Shown: one piece after another, positions 34,585 to 43,195 of the stretch | How positions within the stretch are numbered: the stretch's first letter is position 1 | How the letters are laid out: each line of letters begins with the position of its first letter | Source of the DNA: Natronorubrum halalkaliphilum | Lineage (GTDB): Archaea; Halobacteriota; Halobacteria; Halobacteriales; Natrialbaceae | Direction: 5' to 3' | Assembly: GCF_009834785.1 (NCBI RefSeq) | Contig: NZ_WUYX01000033.1 | Coordinates: forward strand, 1 to 64,000 | DNA: 64,000 nucleotides | Translations under genes and position numbers: made by a program | Notes under the pieces: model-generated | Told to the model about the DNA's origin: nothing | What the model saw: the letters and a program-made list of their open reading frames with translations, nothing else | Databases searched by the model: none

Positions 34585-34675
34585 GTGATTAGCGCGGCGC
34601 GTAGCGCCGCGGAAAGCGAACGGCGAAGCCGTGAGCCGAGCAACGCGAGCGAACGGAAGGAGGAGTGCTTTTGAT
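34585..34675. repeat. REP-like GC-rich inverted repeats after pheT
   Basis: Clustered palindromes such as GCGGCGC-gta-GCGCCGC, CGGC-gaa-GCCG and CGCGAGCGAACG, a pattern common downstream of haloarchaeal genes. No gene is present. It precedes the terminator hairpin. Confidence 0.5.
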
Positions 34676-34757
34676 CGACCTTTTACCAGGGACGTTGCGC
34701 TGTGTGGCAGCTACGCTGCCGCCAGCGTAACAGACTGCAGAGTAAAAGGTCGTTTTT
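34676..34757 (+). terminator. Nested hairpin with T-run terminating pheST
   Basis: The outer stem CGACCTTTTAC/GTAAAAGGTCG (34676-34686 with 34742-34752) is perfect over 11 bp. Inside are GTTGCGCTG/CAGCGTAAC (one G-T wobble) and GGCAG/CTGCC with loop CTACG. TTTTT follows at 34753-34757. This suits termination of pheST. The convergent AbrB-like gene ends within the T-run, so the same structure would form in its 3' RNA. Confidence 0.7.
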
Positions 34758-34953
34758 AGAACTCGTGTTCTACGTCATCCTCGTCTGCTTTCTGGATGAT
34801 GATCTTACCGTCCCGGACTCGGACGAAGACTTCGTCGCCGATATCCATACCCGCGACCTCGAGTTCGTCCTCGTGCAGGTTGAGGTGGACGTTGTGGTAG
34901 TTGCCGTCTTCGTCTTTGGCACCGCTTGGACTCAGCTTCTTTTTCCGTACCAT
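34756..34953 (-). CDS. Small AbrB-like DNA-binding-type protein
   Basis: Sixty-five residues: a basic N terminus (MVRKKKLSPSGA), an acidic middle, and a beta-hairpin-rich C terminus GDEVFVRVRDGKIIIQKAD typical of the swapped-hairpin AbrB/SpoVT fold. Such proteins are small DNA-binding regulators or antitoxins; no toxin is adjacent. The minus-strand TATA-like CACTTAAGTATATCC (near 34983-34997) predicts a leader of about 10 nt. It is divergent from the MC1 chromatin protein gene. Confidence 0.65.
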   Translation of the reverse strand: MVRKKKLSPSGAKDEDGNYHNVHLNLHEDELEVAGMDIGDEVFVRVRDGKIIIQKADEDDVEHEF

Positions 34954-35105
34954 CGCGGGATTCTATGACGAACTTCGCCGTAGGATATACTTAAGTGTTT
35001 TCGACGACTCAACGGGTGGTCTTGTCTCGCACGAGTCGAGAGGGGACCGTCGAGAGTCGGATGGGAGACACGAGAGATACTGCGGAAGACTGGCGTAGGC
35101 TACGT

Positions 35106-35117
35106 ACTTAAAGATAC
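35106..35117 (+). promoter_or_regulatory. Candidate TATA boxes of MC1 gene
   Basis: ACTTAAAGATAC at 35106-35117, and a second T-rich box (GATATCTTTATG, 35142-35153) closer to the gene. The second would give a leader of about 10-15 nt; which is used cannot be decided. Confidence 0.4.
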
Positions 35118-35189
35118 CGGCGCAGTCGGTCGGTTTTCGGGGATATCTTTATGTCGGATCGTGTGCTGAATTGACACGGAGGCGAAACC

Positions 35190-35498
35190 ATGGTACGTGA
35201 AGACGGTAAACGAAACTTTGCACTGCGCGAGTCGGGCGGCGACGAGTCGAGCGTCTTCTCGGGAAACACTCCCCGCCAGGCTGCCCTCAAGGCAGCCCGG
35301 CGACTCGAGCCCGGCTCGAGTGAAGACGAAGCAGAACGCGTCGAACTGAAGCTACGAGAGAAAGGGACGGACAAAGTCCACATCTACGACGGGTGGGCGT
35401 GGGAAGAGACCGCGCCGGACGACAAACCCGACTGGATGCCGAGCGAGATCACGGAAGCAAACGTCTCGAAGAAAGGGATCGACCACCTCGAGGAGTGA
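35190..35498 (+). CDS. MC1 family chromosomal protein
   Basis: A 102-residue MC1-like architectural DNA-binding protein (non-histone chromosomal protein). RNFALRESGGDESSVFSGNTPRQAALKAARRL, VELKLREKGTDKVHIYDGWAWEE and the Trp in KPDWMP match the family. MC1 binds as a monomer and sharply bends DNA. Length is close to methanogen MC1 (about 93). In haloarchaea the surface is more acidic, as seen here. Single-gene unit. Confidence 0.9.
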   Translation: MVREDGKRNFALRESGGDESSVFSGNTPRQAALKAARRLEPGSSEDEAERVELKLREKGTDKVHIYDGWAWEETAPDDKPDWMPSEITEANVSKKGIDHLEE

Positions 35499-35877
35499 CG
35501 GAACAACGGAGCGTTTTCGTTCAGCACGTATCGAATAGCAACTTCGTATTTTCTGGCGAACAATCCAGCAATCACGCCGGCAGAGGTGTTACAATCGACG
35601 ACCGAGGCGAACTGGTGCAACAGTGTCCCCGAGAGCCACCCGATTGCCGTTCCCCAGAACTGACCGACGGCAGTTCGCGTGAGTTGCCCCATCGCTCACC
35701 GATGTCGATGCCGACGCTGACGCCGACACGGATAGTGATGCTGACGCTGATACCAACGCTGACGCCGGCACCGATGCCGACCTTGACGCGCCGTTGAGGG
35801 AGATAACACTCACCGGATCCGGACTCTCACTGCAAGGATCAACGACCCATTTCAGAGCCCGCGGTGACTGGACTACT
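35499..35877. other. Intergenic stretch with Asp-Ala-coding repeat tract
   Basis: No supported gene. At 35697-35790 GATGCCGAC/GCTGAC-type units repeat imperfectly, reading as an Asp-Ala run (DVDADADADTDSDADADTN) in the frame of the downstream amidase. That frame has an in-frame TGA just upstream and no ATG or GTG before the amidase ATG at 35878; only a TTG (35794) is available. It may be a decayed acidic N terminus or a fossil of another protein. Confidence 0.5.
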
Positions 35878-37386
35878 ATGCCGCTTCGACCGCCGACGGA
35901 AGCAGACCTCCGTAGCCTCGGCGACTCACTGTATCTCGATCTCACGGACGAGGAACTCGAGTTTTTCGCCGAGATGGCCGAACAGCGAGCCAGCGCCTAC
36001 GAGACGGTTCGTTCGTACGATCCCGAGTCGCGACTCGGGGGCAGCGAACGCCGGGAACGAAGCGCCGGCGTTCGCGTCCCCGACGAGGAGAACCCGCACA
36101 ACGCCTGGGTGAGCAGGTGTTACGTGGCGGGTGACGACGGTGGCGAACTGGACGGACTGGAGATCGCGATCAAGGACAACGTCTGCGTCGCCGGCGTCGA
36201 ACTGACCTGCGGCTCGGAGGTCGTCGAGGGATACGTTCCCGACGTCGACGCGACGATCGTCACCCGGCTGCTCGAGGCCGGCGCGGACGTTACCGGCAAG
36301 GCGAACATGGACGATTTCGCCATGACGACGACGGGCCACAGCGCGTTCGGACCGATCACGAACCCTCACGACGACGACTATCTGGCGGGCGGCTCGAGCG
36401 GGGGGAGTGCGGTCGCCGTCGCGGCCGGCGACGCGGACGCCGCCATCGGCACCGACCAGGGCGGCAGCGTCCGGATTCCGGCCGCGTTCTGCGGCGTCGT
36501 GGGCCACAAACCGACGTACGGACTCGTCCCCTACACGGGCTGTATCGGCCTCGCATACGCGATCGACCATCCGGGCCCGATGGCGACGGACGTCGAGACC
36601 GTCGCGCGGATTCTGACGGTGATCGCCGGGAGTAACGAACGCGACCTGCGGAATCCGATGCCGGTTCCGGTCGAACCCTATCACGACCGACTCGAGGGGG
36701 ACGCCTCCGACCTGTCGATCGGCATCTTGCGGGAGGGGTTCGACCAGTCCGAGGCCGACGAGGGCGTCCTCGAGTGCGTTCGCAGCGGGCTCGAAACGCT
36801 CGAGTCCGAGGGGGCAACGCTCGAGGACGTGTCCGAGCCGATGCATCTCGATGCGGCGGATATCCACTCCGTCTGTACGGCGGAAGGGCTCCTCGACGCG
36901 ATGATTGGGGAGGGGCTCGGCCACGGCTGGAAAGCCTGGTACAACACCTCCTGGATCGAGTTCTTCGGATCGACCCGCCGGGTTCGGGCCGACGACTTCC
37001 CGGCACCGCTCAAACTGGACCTGCTCATGGGCGCGTACACGAACGATACCTACCACTCGCGATACTACGCCGACGGGATGAACCTCGTCGTCGAACTCAC
37101 CGAACGCTACGACGCGCTCCTGGCGGACCACGATTTACTGGCGATGCCGACGACGCTGCGGACCGCGCCCGAACACGATCCCGAGATGGATCAGTACGAC
37201 CGCATGCGAGAAACGAAGGTCGTCGCCAACACGACCGCATTTAATCGAACCGGCCACCCTGCGGTCAGCGTCCCCGTCGGCGAGGTCGACGGCCTCCCGG
37301 TCGGCCTCATGCTCGTCGGTTCGCGGTTCGACGACGCGACGGTCCTCGACGCCGCGGAGACCCTCGAGTCAGCGCTCGAGGATTGA
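35878..37386 (+). CDS. Amidase-signature family hydrolase
   Basis: A 502-residue amidase with the Ser-cisSer-Lys triad: Lys in AIKDNVCVAG, cis-Ser in GGSSGGSAVA and nucleophile Ser in GTDQGGSVRIPAAFCGVVG. MGAYTNDTYHSRYYADGMNL and the C-terminal NRTGHPAVSVPVGEVDGLP are typical. It hydrolyses an amide or nitrile-derived amide; it is not the GatA subunit of tRNA amidotransferase by context, as no gatB or gatC is adjacent. The start at ATG 35878 gives MPLRPPTEADLR; an alternative TTG at 35794 would prepend about 28 residues. It converges with the GATase gene at 15 bp. Confidence 0.9.
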   Translation: MPLRPPTEADLRSLGDSLYLDLTDEELEFFAEMAEQRASAYETVRSYDPESRLGGSERRERSAGVRVPDEENPHNAWVSRCYVAGDDGGELDGLEIAIKDNVCVAGVELTCGSEVVEGYVPDVDATIVTRLLEAGADVTGKANMDDFAMTTTGHSAFGPITNPHDDDYLAGGSSGGSAVAVAAGDADAAIGTDQGGSVRIPAAFCGVVGHKPTYGLVPYTGCIGLAYAIDHPGPMATDVETVARILTVIAGSNERDLRNPMPVPVEPYHDRLEGDASDLSIGILREGFDQSEADEGVLECVRSGLETLESEGATLEDVSEPMHLDAADIHSVCTAEGLLDAMIGEGLGHGWKAWYNTSWIEFFGSTRRVRADDFPAPLKLDLLMGAYTNDTYHSRYYADGMNLVVELTERYDALLADHDLLAMPTTLRTAPEHDPEMDQYDRMRETKVVANTTAFNRTGHPAVSVPVGEVDGLPVGLMLVGSRFDDATVLDAAETLESALED

Positions 37387-37401
37387 GTTACTCGGTTGCA
37401 G

Positions 37402-38070
37402 CTACGGGTTCGAACTCGAGTCCGCGACGATCGACGCGAAGTTCTCGATCACGCGGTAGGCGTCGCTGTCGTCGAGTCGACACGCGTCTTCCGTCCAGTC
37501 GGCCTCGGCTGCGAGTCGCTCGCGCAGGTCCGGCGTGAACTCGGGATGGAACTGGACGGTCCACAGCGGCGCCGTTCGGTGGCGAGTCGCGAACGCGCAG
37601 TAGTAATCCGCCGAGCCGATGATCTCGAGGCCGTCTCCCGATTCGGTTACGACGTCGCCGTGGAGGACGGGGACGACCGGCGAGACGCCCTCGAAGAGCG
37701 GATCATCGTCGAGTTCGGCCTCGACCGGACGGGCGGTCGTTCCGACGTGTTCGACGGTGCCACCGAGGGCTCGGTTGACGATCTGGTGTCCGAAACAGAC
37801 GCCGAGCGTCGGGATCTCACGGTCGAGTAGCTCCCGAACGAGACGCTCCTGCTCGGTAATCCACGGCCGCTCGTCGGCCTCGTAGACGCCCGCTGTCGAG
37901 CCCGTGAGGACCACGCCGTCGGCACGCTCGAGGTCGGGTCGCTCGCCGCCGGGGTAGTCGAGTTCTCGAGCGCCGGGGGCCGCGTCCGACACGAATTCGG
38001 CGAGCGCGTCGCAGTGGTACTCGGCGTCCGGATCGACCTCGTTCCGGACGACGGTGATCGTCGGTTCCAT
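37402..38070 (-). CDS. Class I glutamine amidotransferase-like protein
   Basis: A 222-residue GATase with catalytic Cys in LGVCFGHQIVNRALGG (about residue 92) and His-Glu in WTVQFHPEFTP (about 172-174). The fold resembles the GuaA amidotransferase half but without a synthetase partner; many haloarchaea encode such stand-alone GMP-synthase-subunit-like proteins. The substrate is unknown. VDPDAEYHCDALAEFV opens the protein and supports the ATG at 38070. Confidence 0.87.
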   Translation of the reverse strand: MEPTITVVRNEVDPDAEYHCDALAEFVSDAAPGARELDYPGGERPDLERADGVVLTGSTAGVYEADERPWITEQERLVRELLDREIPTLGVCFGHQIVNRALGGTVEHVGTTARPVEAELDDDPLFEGVSPVVPVLHGDVVTESGDGLEIIGSADYYCAFATRHRTAPLWTVQFHPEFTPDLRERLAAEADWTEDACRLDDSDAYRVIENFASIVADSSSNP

Positions 38071-38286
38071 TGCTCGAGCGTTCGGCGTCCGCCCGAAAAA
38101 CGGTATCGCCCGCGGAATAGAGGGGATGGATTCAGCTCGGCGATTGGTTTCCAGTTGCGTACCAACTACTGGGTCACTCAGTTACTATCTCGGCGGGCTC
38201 GCCACACAGATTCTCAATCCCAAGGGGAAAATCAGAGCGGTGAACGACGAATATCCGGTCGGTTTCATTGCGTGTCGCCCCCTTCA

Positions 38287-38496
38287 CTACGCGAATTTCT
38301 TCGCATACCGATACAGGGCGAGTACAACGAGTGAGTTCATCGAGACACTCGACAGCAGAAGACACTGGTTTCGCCTCATCGTCCACGTTGATCTCTCGTC
38401 TTCGTCATCCGCCTGGAGCCCGCGAACGTGTGCGATCCCGGCGACTACCCATCCCGTGAGTGCGAGCGTGAGTAACGTGAGTGACAGTCGGCGCAT
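38287..38496 (-). CDS. Small two-helix membrane protein
   Basis: Sixty-nine residues with two hydrophobic helices, LSLTLLTLALTGWVVAGIA (5-23) and CLLLSSVSMNSLVVLALY (about 46-63), joined by a charged loop (RGLQADDEDERSTWTMRRN). The minus-strand TATA-like CGTATTATG (near 38521-38529) lies about 28 bp before the ATG at 38496, as expected for a leaderless mRNA. The frame opens further upstream without other starts of note. No family recognised. Confidence 0.55.
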   Translation of the reverse strand: MRRLSLTLLTLALTGWVVAGIAHVRGLQADDEDERSTWTMRRNQCLLLSSVSMNSLVVLALYRYAKKFA

Positions 38497-38838
38497 ACCC
38501 CGACATACGCGGCGAGAACGCATAATACGATGTCCAAGGGGTGGAACGATCCGCAACTCGAGGATTGAGACATCTCCGAGCGAAGCTCGGATACTCGGCG
38601 AGCTTGTCAGAATGTCGCCAGACCGACAACCTGGCGAACGAACACCTCGCGGACGCCGAGTTCGGCGACTGAGGTCGCTGGTCATACCACCGGGCATGTG
38701 ATGGCTGGGCGCGCTGCTGCGACTGTCACCGTCGGAGACGTCCGCAGAATCCGTTCGTTCTGCTGGGCATCGCAAACCGCTAGTGCTCAACGGCCGCGAA
38801 TTCGCGACCGACTTCGTCGTGACTGCCGTTCGGCGATA
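38497..38838. other. Intergenic region
   Basis: No gene seen. The right end of the small membrane protein promoter lies at about 38521-38530, and a hairpin CCGAGC-gaa-GCTCGG is at 38576-38590. The remainder shows no coding bias. Confidence 0.5.
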
Positions 38839-39720
38839 TCAGTTCGATCGATCGGAGACGTAAGCCTCGGGTTCCGGGGACGCAGATCCATCGACGGGCT
38901 CGTCCGTCTCCATCGGCTCGTCAGTGCCAGCATCCGCCGGTTCTTCGGTACCGTTGGCCCTCGAGTCGCCCAGCCTGGCGGCCGTCGGTTCGGCGATTCT
39001 CGAGCCGACCGATCCGACGGACGGGGGGTCGTCGGTCGATCCCGCTTCCGCGGCGGCGTCGCCGGCCGAACTCGAGCCGTCGAGCAACGCGACGGCCATC
39101 CGACCGGCGACATAGGCGAAGCCGTTCGAGAGGTGGACAAAGACGACCGCGAGGATCGCGCCGACGCCCAACGCGAGGAACGCTTCCGGGAGCGTCCCGA
39201 TCGTCCACGTGATCGGCTCGTCGTTGACGGTGATCAGTTCGGCCTCGTAGGGGTAGTGCAGCGGCGCGGTGAGCACCGAGAGGATCGTGGCGAGCGCGAT
39301 CAACAGCAGTATGCTGACGAACCAGATCCAGAACTTCAACAGGACGAACCCGAGTCCGCGCCAGGTCGACGCCGCATCGAGATACGCACGGATCGTCGCC
39401 AGCAGCCCGCCGTCCGGGGGCGAGCGAACGTCGTCGGGCGACTCGAGATCGACCTCGAGTAGCGCGTTGGCGACGATCCGCTCGAGACCCGCGGCGAGTC
39501 GGGTGCCGAAGACGGTCGCGAGGAGAATCGGGATGCCGATAAGCAAGACCGAGAAGAAGAGCCCGAAGGTGAAGCCGAACAGCAGGGGCATGCCGTAGAT
39601 GAACCCCAGCGGAAGTGCCAGCAGCAGGTAGCACAGGTTTTTGTACGCCTGACGATCTGTGACGACACCGAGGATATCGCCGGCCGAGTCGCCGCGAACT
39701 CGAAGCGTGGAGGGCACCAT
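38839..39720 (-). CDS. Sensor-domain membrane protein
   Basis: A 293-residue membrane protein of the Sensor-domain type: AYKNLCYLLLALPLGFIYGM near the N terminus, then several helices (about 30-68, 118-150, 178-212). Its C terminus is long, acidic and probably disordered (about 225-293, TDEPMETDEPVDG). In bacteria this domain precedes histidine kinases; here no kinase domain is attached, as is usual in haloarchaea. The minus-strand TATA TTTATGTTAT (39743-39752) at about 27 bp predicts a leaderless transcript. Function unknown. Confidence 0.8.
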   Translation of the reverse strand: MVPSTLRVRGDSAGDILGVVTDRQAYKNLCYLLLALPLGFIYGMPLLFGFTFGLFFSVLLIGIPILLATVFGTRLAAGLERIVANALLEVDLESPDDVRSPPDGGLLATIRAYLDAASTWRGLGFVLLKFWIWFVSILLLIALATILSVLTAPLHYPYEAELITVNDEPITWTIGTLPEAFLALGVGAILAVVFVHLSNGFAYVAGRMAVALLDGSSSAGDAAAEAGSTDDPPSVGSVGSRIAEPTAARLGDSRANGTEEPADAGTDEPMETDEPVDGSASPEPEAYVSDRSN

Positions 39721-39814
39721 CTCGGCCAGAATTATTGCCCGGATAACATAAATTCCGATGGTCGGCTGCGGCCGCAGAAAACGAGGAACAACGTATAACG
39801 GCTACAAGGAGTGT

Positions 39815-40039
39815 CTACGCCGGACTCGAGCCCGACGATCGGCCGCCCCGGAGCAGCTTGAGGAGTCCCTGTGCGGCCAGTCCGACGACCATCCACTTCC
39901 AGGCGAGGACGGCGACGCCGAGGAGCGCGAGTGCGCGGATTCGGTTCCCGTTGCTGAACGACTTCTTCGCTTCCGACAGCACCGAGACGACCGTCAGCGA
40001 TCGCGTTGCCGTCGAGCCGAGGAGTTTCTTGAGTACCAT
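39815..40039 (-). CDS. Small membrane-associated protein
   Basis: Seventy-four residues: an amphipathic N terminus (MVLKKLLGSTATRSLTVVSV), a basic stretch, one hydrophobic helix (ALALLGVAVLAWKWMVVGLAAQ, about 40-61) and a Ser/Gly tail. The minus-strand TATA TTGTTATTCG (40061-40070) is about 27 bp before the ATG at 40039. The frame is open further upstream but that part is composition-shadow. No known family. Confidence 0.6.
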   Translation of the reverse strand: MVLKKLLGSTATRSLTVVSVLSEAKKSFSNGNRIRALALLGVAVLAWKWMVVGLAAQGLLKLLRGGRSSGSSPA

Positions 40040-40118
40040 ATCTGTCGTTGGGAACCCGACCGAATAACAAGCGCCCCGGAGCGCGCAAGCGTGGGCCGGC
40101 TCGAGCGGGCTGGCGCGG

Positions 40119-41078
40119 TCACTCCGGATCGAAGCCGCCAACGAGGTACTCGAGTGCGAACAGCGCGATCGCACCGAAAAGGGCCCACGCGGCCGTCAGC
40201 GCGATGGTCTCGGTCGTCCACGCGTGGGCCTCGCCGATGTTGTGCAACGGGGCCGGGATCGAGCCGGCGATGAGACTCACGAGGAAGACGAGCGTGAGCT
40301 CCCGATGACTGGCGAGCGCAGCGCGGACGATACGAGCGATCGTGACGAGGCCGACGAGTCCGCCGGCCACGAACAGGACGATGGTCGCTCCCGGGTCGGT
40401 GACCGCGGCGAGCGAGCCGCCGCCGACCAGGTCGCCGACGGCGCGAACGAACGCGCTCAGTTCCGACGAGAGGAAGACGTACTGACCGAGGAGGATCAGG
40501 ATCAGCGAACCGGAGATCCCCGGCAGGATCATCGCGCTGATGGCGATCGCGCCGGCGAAGAAGATCACGGCGCGGCCGCCGCCGGGTAGCTGGACGATAT
40601 CCGCGGCGACGAGCAACGCGAGCGTCGCCCCCGCTACCGCAGCGCCGACGTGTTTCGCCGAGGCGAACTCAAGGCTCCGACCGAGGGCGATCGCCGAGGC
40701 GGCGATCAGGCCGGTGAAAAAGCCGAAGAGAGCGATCGGATGGGAGTCCGCGAGTGCCGAGACGGTGCCGGCGATGAGCACGACCGACGTGACCATGCCG
40801 ACGCCCAGCGGAAGCAGGAACTGCAGATCCATCTCGACCAGCGCTTTCCGCGCTCGATCACGTCGGTCGGAGCGGTATCCGCCGAGGACGGCGACGGCCC
40901 GACGCGGCGTGAGCGCGGTGACGGCCGCGATCAGACGCCCGTAGAAGCCGAGCAGTAGCGCAACGGTGCCGCCGGAGACGCCCGGGAGCGCGTCCGCCGC
41001 CCCCATACAGAGCCCGTAGCCGTAGATCCGGAGGAGTTCGAGTCGGTCGATCACGAGATCAGTTCGTTCATACCCCAT
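40119..41078 (-). CDS. DUF368 family polyprenyl-phosphate transporter-like protein
   Basis: A 319-residue polytopic membrane protein (about eight or nine helices) with the duplicated DUF368 signatures GAADALPGVSGGTVALLLGF (near 26-45) and MILPGISGSLILILLGQY. Bacterial DUF368 proteins were shown to return undecaprenyl phosphate across the membrane. An archaeal member would act on a polyprenyl or dolichyl phosphate used in glycosylation, which is inference. Transcribed alone. Confidence 0.88.
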   Translation of the reverse strand: MGYERTDLVIDRLELLRIYGYGLCMGAADALPGVSGGTVALLLGFYGRLIAAVTALTPRRAVAVLGGYRSDRRDRARKALVEMDLQFLLPLGVGMVTSVVLIAGTVSALADSHPIALFGFFTGLIAASAIALGRSLEFASAKHVGAAVAGATLALLVAADIVQLPGGGRAVIFFAGAIAISAMILPGISGSLILILLGQYVFLSSELSAFVRAVGDLVGGGSLAAVTDPGATIVLFVAGGLVGLVTIARIVRAALASHRELTLVFLVSLIAGSIPAPLHNIGEAHAWTTETIALTAAWALFGAIALFALEYLVGGFDPE

Positions 41079-41436
41079 ACGTCCACTCCTGGCGACCTGT
41101 ACTCGGGTTTCGGTTTCGGACCGTTCGACGTCGTTGCCGCCGGCTCGAGTCGGCCCGAACAGGACACCGTTTCGTCTGCATAGCCGAACGGTCCCCGCCC
41201 GTGCGTATAAAAGTGCGTCAACGCCGTCAGTGCGTGTTATCGGTAGAGAGTACCACGAGTTGTGTATTCAGAATTATATCTGGAACTGAATAGAGAGCAC
41301 ACGCTTCCGATCCCTCACAACCCGTTCGTCGTCGACCGGTTTCCACCGTGGAGACGCCGTTTCCGGAACGGGACGGAACAAAGATTGTTGCTCGAGGGAA
41401 ATACTCCGGTACTGGTATCGGCGACAGAATCCGCAA
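41079..41436. other. Intergenic region between DUF368 and enoyl reductase genes
   Basis: No supported gene. GTATAAAAGTG near 41203-41213 is TATA-like on both strands; on the minus strand it could serve the DUF368 gene with a leader of about 100 nt. Short frames here lack haloarchaeal composition. Confidence 0.5.
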
Positions 41437-42708
41437 TCATCGCGTCCGATCGGGGTCCCACTCGCCCACTTCGACGATCAGTCCCGCCCGACGAAGTCCG
41501 TCGGCGAGCGGATCGCCGATAGCTGCCGCCGGGGTGAGGATGCCGCCCTCGAGTGGCGAGTCGATCTCCTCGTTCACGAGACAGATCGCGGCCTCGCCGA
41601 GCATCCTCGCGGTGGCGCCGTACCCAGGATCCCAGTCGGCGCTGATTCGACTCTCGACGACGAACGGCCCGTCGGTGGCGGTTCCGCGACCGAGCACGCG
41701 AATCGTAAAGTATCCGTTCTCGATCTCCGCCCTCGTCGGTCCCTCACCCGGATCGGGGAACGCGAACCGACGGAGGGCTTCCCGCGTCGGGCCGAAGGCC
41801 AGTCCCGCAGTCGCCACCCCGAGGCTGGCTGTGACGGCGCTTGCCCCCATCATCCCGACGGGCCCCGATCCGACTGGGACGACCTCCGTACACTCGAACT
41901 CGCGACCCCACGGATACTCGAGCAGCGCGTTACTCCGCCGAATCACCCGCTCGTTCACGACCGCCATCGGCGACGGTGCGGTCCACTCGCCTCGCAGCGG
42001 GTCTTTCCTCGGGAACGACTGGGCGCCAGGATCGACGCCGTCGCGCTCGCCCGGCGGTGCCAGCGAATACGGGTTCCGAAGCGTCTGCCGGGCGACCGGA
42101 TCGGTGGACGCGGCCCGGAATACTTCGAGGACGCTCGAGGTCGTTCCGCCGCTTACCCCGCCGCGACCGTCCTCGAGGTAGATCCGAACCAGGTCACAGG
42201 GCGTCCCGAACTCGTCGATGGCGAACGACTGCACGAGCTTCGCCCCGAGGTCGGCTGGGATCGAATCGAACCCGCAGCTGTGGACGATACGAGCGCCCGC
42301 GTCGACCGCGTCGTCGTGGTACCGGTCGATCATCTCCCGGACCCAGTTCACTTCTCCGGTGAGATCGCAGTAGTCCGTTCCGGCCGAGATACACGCCTCG
42401 ACGAGCGGCGTGCCGTACTTGGTGTAGGGCCCGACGGTCGTACAGACGACGCGGGTATCCTCGGCAATAGCGCGCAGGCTCTCCGGATCCGTCGCATCGC
42501 CGATGACGATCGGGAGCTCATCCCATCCGGTGCGCTGCTCAACGAGCGCAGTTTCCAGTTCGCGAAGCCGCGTCTCGTCGCGACCGCCGAGGGCGAGCGA
42601 GAGGTCGTCCGACGTGTACTGTTCGGTGAGGTACTCGGCGACGAGACGGCCGGCGACGCCGGTTGCACCCCAGAGGACGAGATCGTACGGTCGGTCGGTG
42701 TTCGACAC
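41437..42708 (-). CDS. Saccharopine dehydrogenase-like / trans-acting enoyl reductase family protein
   Basis: A 423-residue NAD(P)-binding oxidoreductase. The Rossmann motif is LWGATGVAGRLVAEYL (13-28). GPYTKYGTPLVEACISAGTDYCDLTGEV and SCGFDSIPADLGAKL are hallmarks of the family that includes mycobacterial trans-acting enoyl reductase. Members reduce polyketide/lipid enoyl groups or act on unknown lipids; haloarchaeal versions may belong to isoprenoid lipid metabolism, but this is unproven. A shorter paralogue lies at 54236-55327. Confidence 0.88.
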   Translation of the reverse strand: MSNTDRPYDLVLWGATGVAGRLVAEYLTEQYTSDDLSLALGGRDETRLRELETALVEQRTGWDELPIVIGDATDPESLRAIAEDTRVVCTTVGPYTKYGTPLVEACISAGTDYCDLTGEVNWVREMIDRYHDDAVDAGARIVHSCGFDSIPADLGAKLVQSFAIDEFGTPCDLVRIYLEDGRGGVSGGTTSSVLEVFRAASTDPVARQTLRNPYSLAPPGERDGVDPGAQSFPRKDPLRGEWTAPSPMAVVNERVIRRSNALLEYPWGREFECTEVVPVGSGPVGMMGASAVTASLGVATAGLAFGPTREALRRFAFPDPGEGPTRAEIENGYFTIRVLGRGTATDGPFVVESRISADWDPGYGATARMLGEAAICLVNEEIDSPLEGGILTPAAAIGDPLADGLRRAGLIVEVGEWDPDRTR

Positions 42709-42841
42709 GAGTAGTAGTCGCTTCGTGGCCCATCGCCCTCAACCGTTCGGTGGTCCCACACTGGTCTCAGGCCGCCCCGCCAAATGTAGCCGTTAGCTGG
42801 TATGGCAGTGCGGTTTTGTATTTGCCGTGCGAAAACTATTC

Positions 42842-43195
42842 ATGCCAACTGTTACCGTTCATGGTCGCGATCTCGAGTGTGAACGAGGCGCGGTGCTCCG
42901 GGACGTCCTTCTCGAGGCGGACGAGTCACCGCACAACGGTCGGGCGGACGCTCTCAACTGTCGCGGGCTGGGGACGTGTGGAACCTGTGCCGTTGCGGTG
43001 TCCGGCGAGGTGGGAGAGCTCGGGCCCCGAGAACGACTTCGCCTATCGGTTCCGCCGCACAACGTCGATTCCGGGCTCCGGCTCGCCTGCCAGCTCCGCG
43101 TCGAAGACGACCTGGTCGTCGAGAAGTACCCCGGGTTCTGGGGCCAGCACACTGACCAGACGAAGGAGAAGGAAGAGGATACGGGGGAACCGTGA
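42842..43195 (+). CDS. 2Fe-2S ferredoxin-like protein (first of pair)
   Basis: A 117-residue ferredoxin fold with cluster ligands NCRGLGTCGTC (Cys-x5-Cys-x2-Cys) and the fourth Cys in LACQLRV. The preceding TTTTGTATTTG at 42813-42823 places the transcript start at ATG 42842; a GTG at 42827 would add five residues. It lacks the acidic N-terminal insertion of the abundant haloarchaeal ferredoxin, so it is probably a specialised electron carrier. The tail is Lys/Glu rich (KEKEEDTGEP). Overlaps the next ferredoxin gene by four bases. Confidence 0.87.
   Translation: MPTVTVHGRDLECERGAVLRDVLLEADESPHNGRADALNCRGLGTCGTCAVAVSGEVGELGPRERLRLSVPPHNVDSGLRLACQLRVEDDLVVEKYPGFWGQHTDQTKEKEEDTGEP

Noticed and set aside
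35384-35692. Minus-strand frame with membrane-like N terminus (VGQFWGTAIGWLSGTLL)
   Set aside because: It overlaps the 3' end of the MC1 gene antisense, has no TATA box and ends inside MC1. More likely chance, though a truncated gene cannot be excluded.
38174-38386. Minus-strand 70-codon frame overlapping the small membrane protein
   Set aside because: The frame at 38287-38496 has TATA at leaderless spacing and membrane helices; this one has neither.
41227-41436. Minus-strand 69-codon frame before the enoyl-reductase-like gene
   Set aside because: Composition is atypical and it ends exactly against the neighbouring gene without promoter signals.
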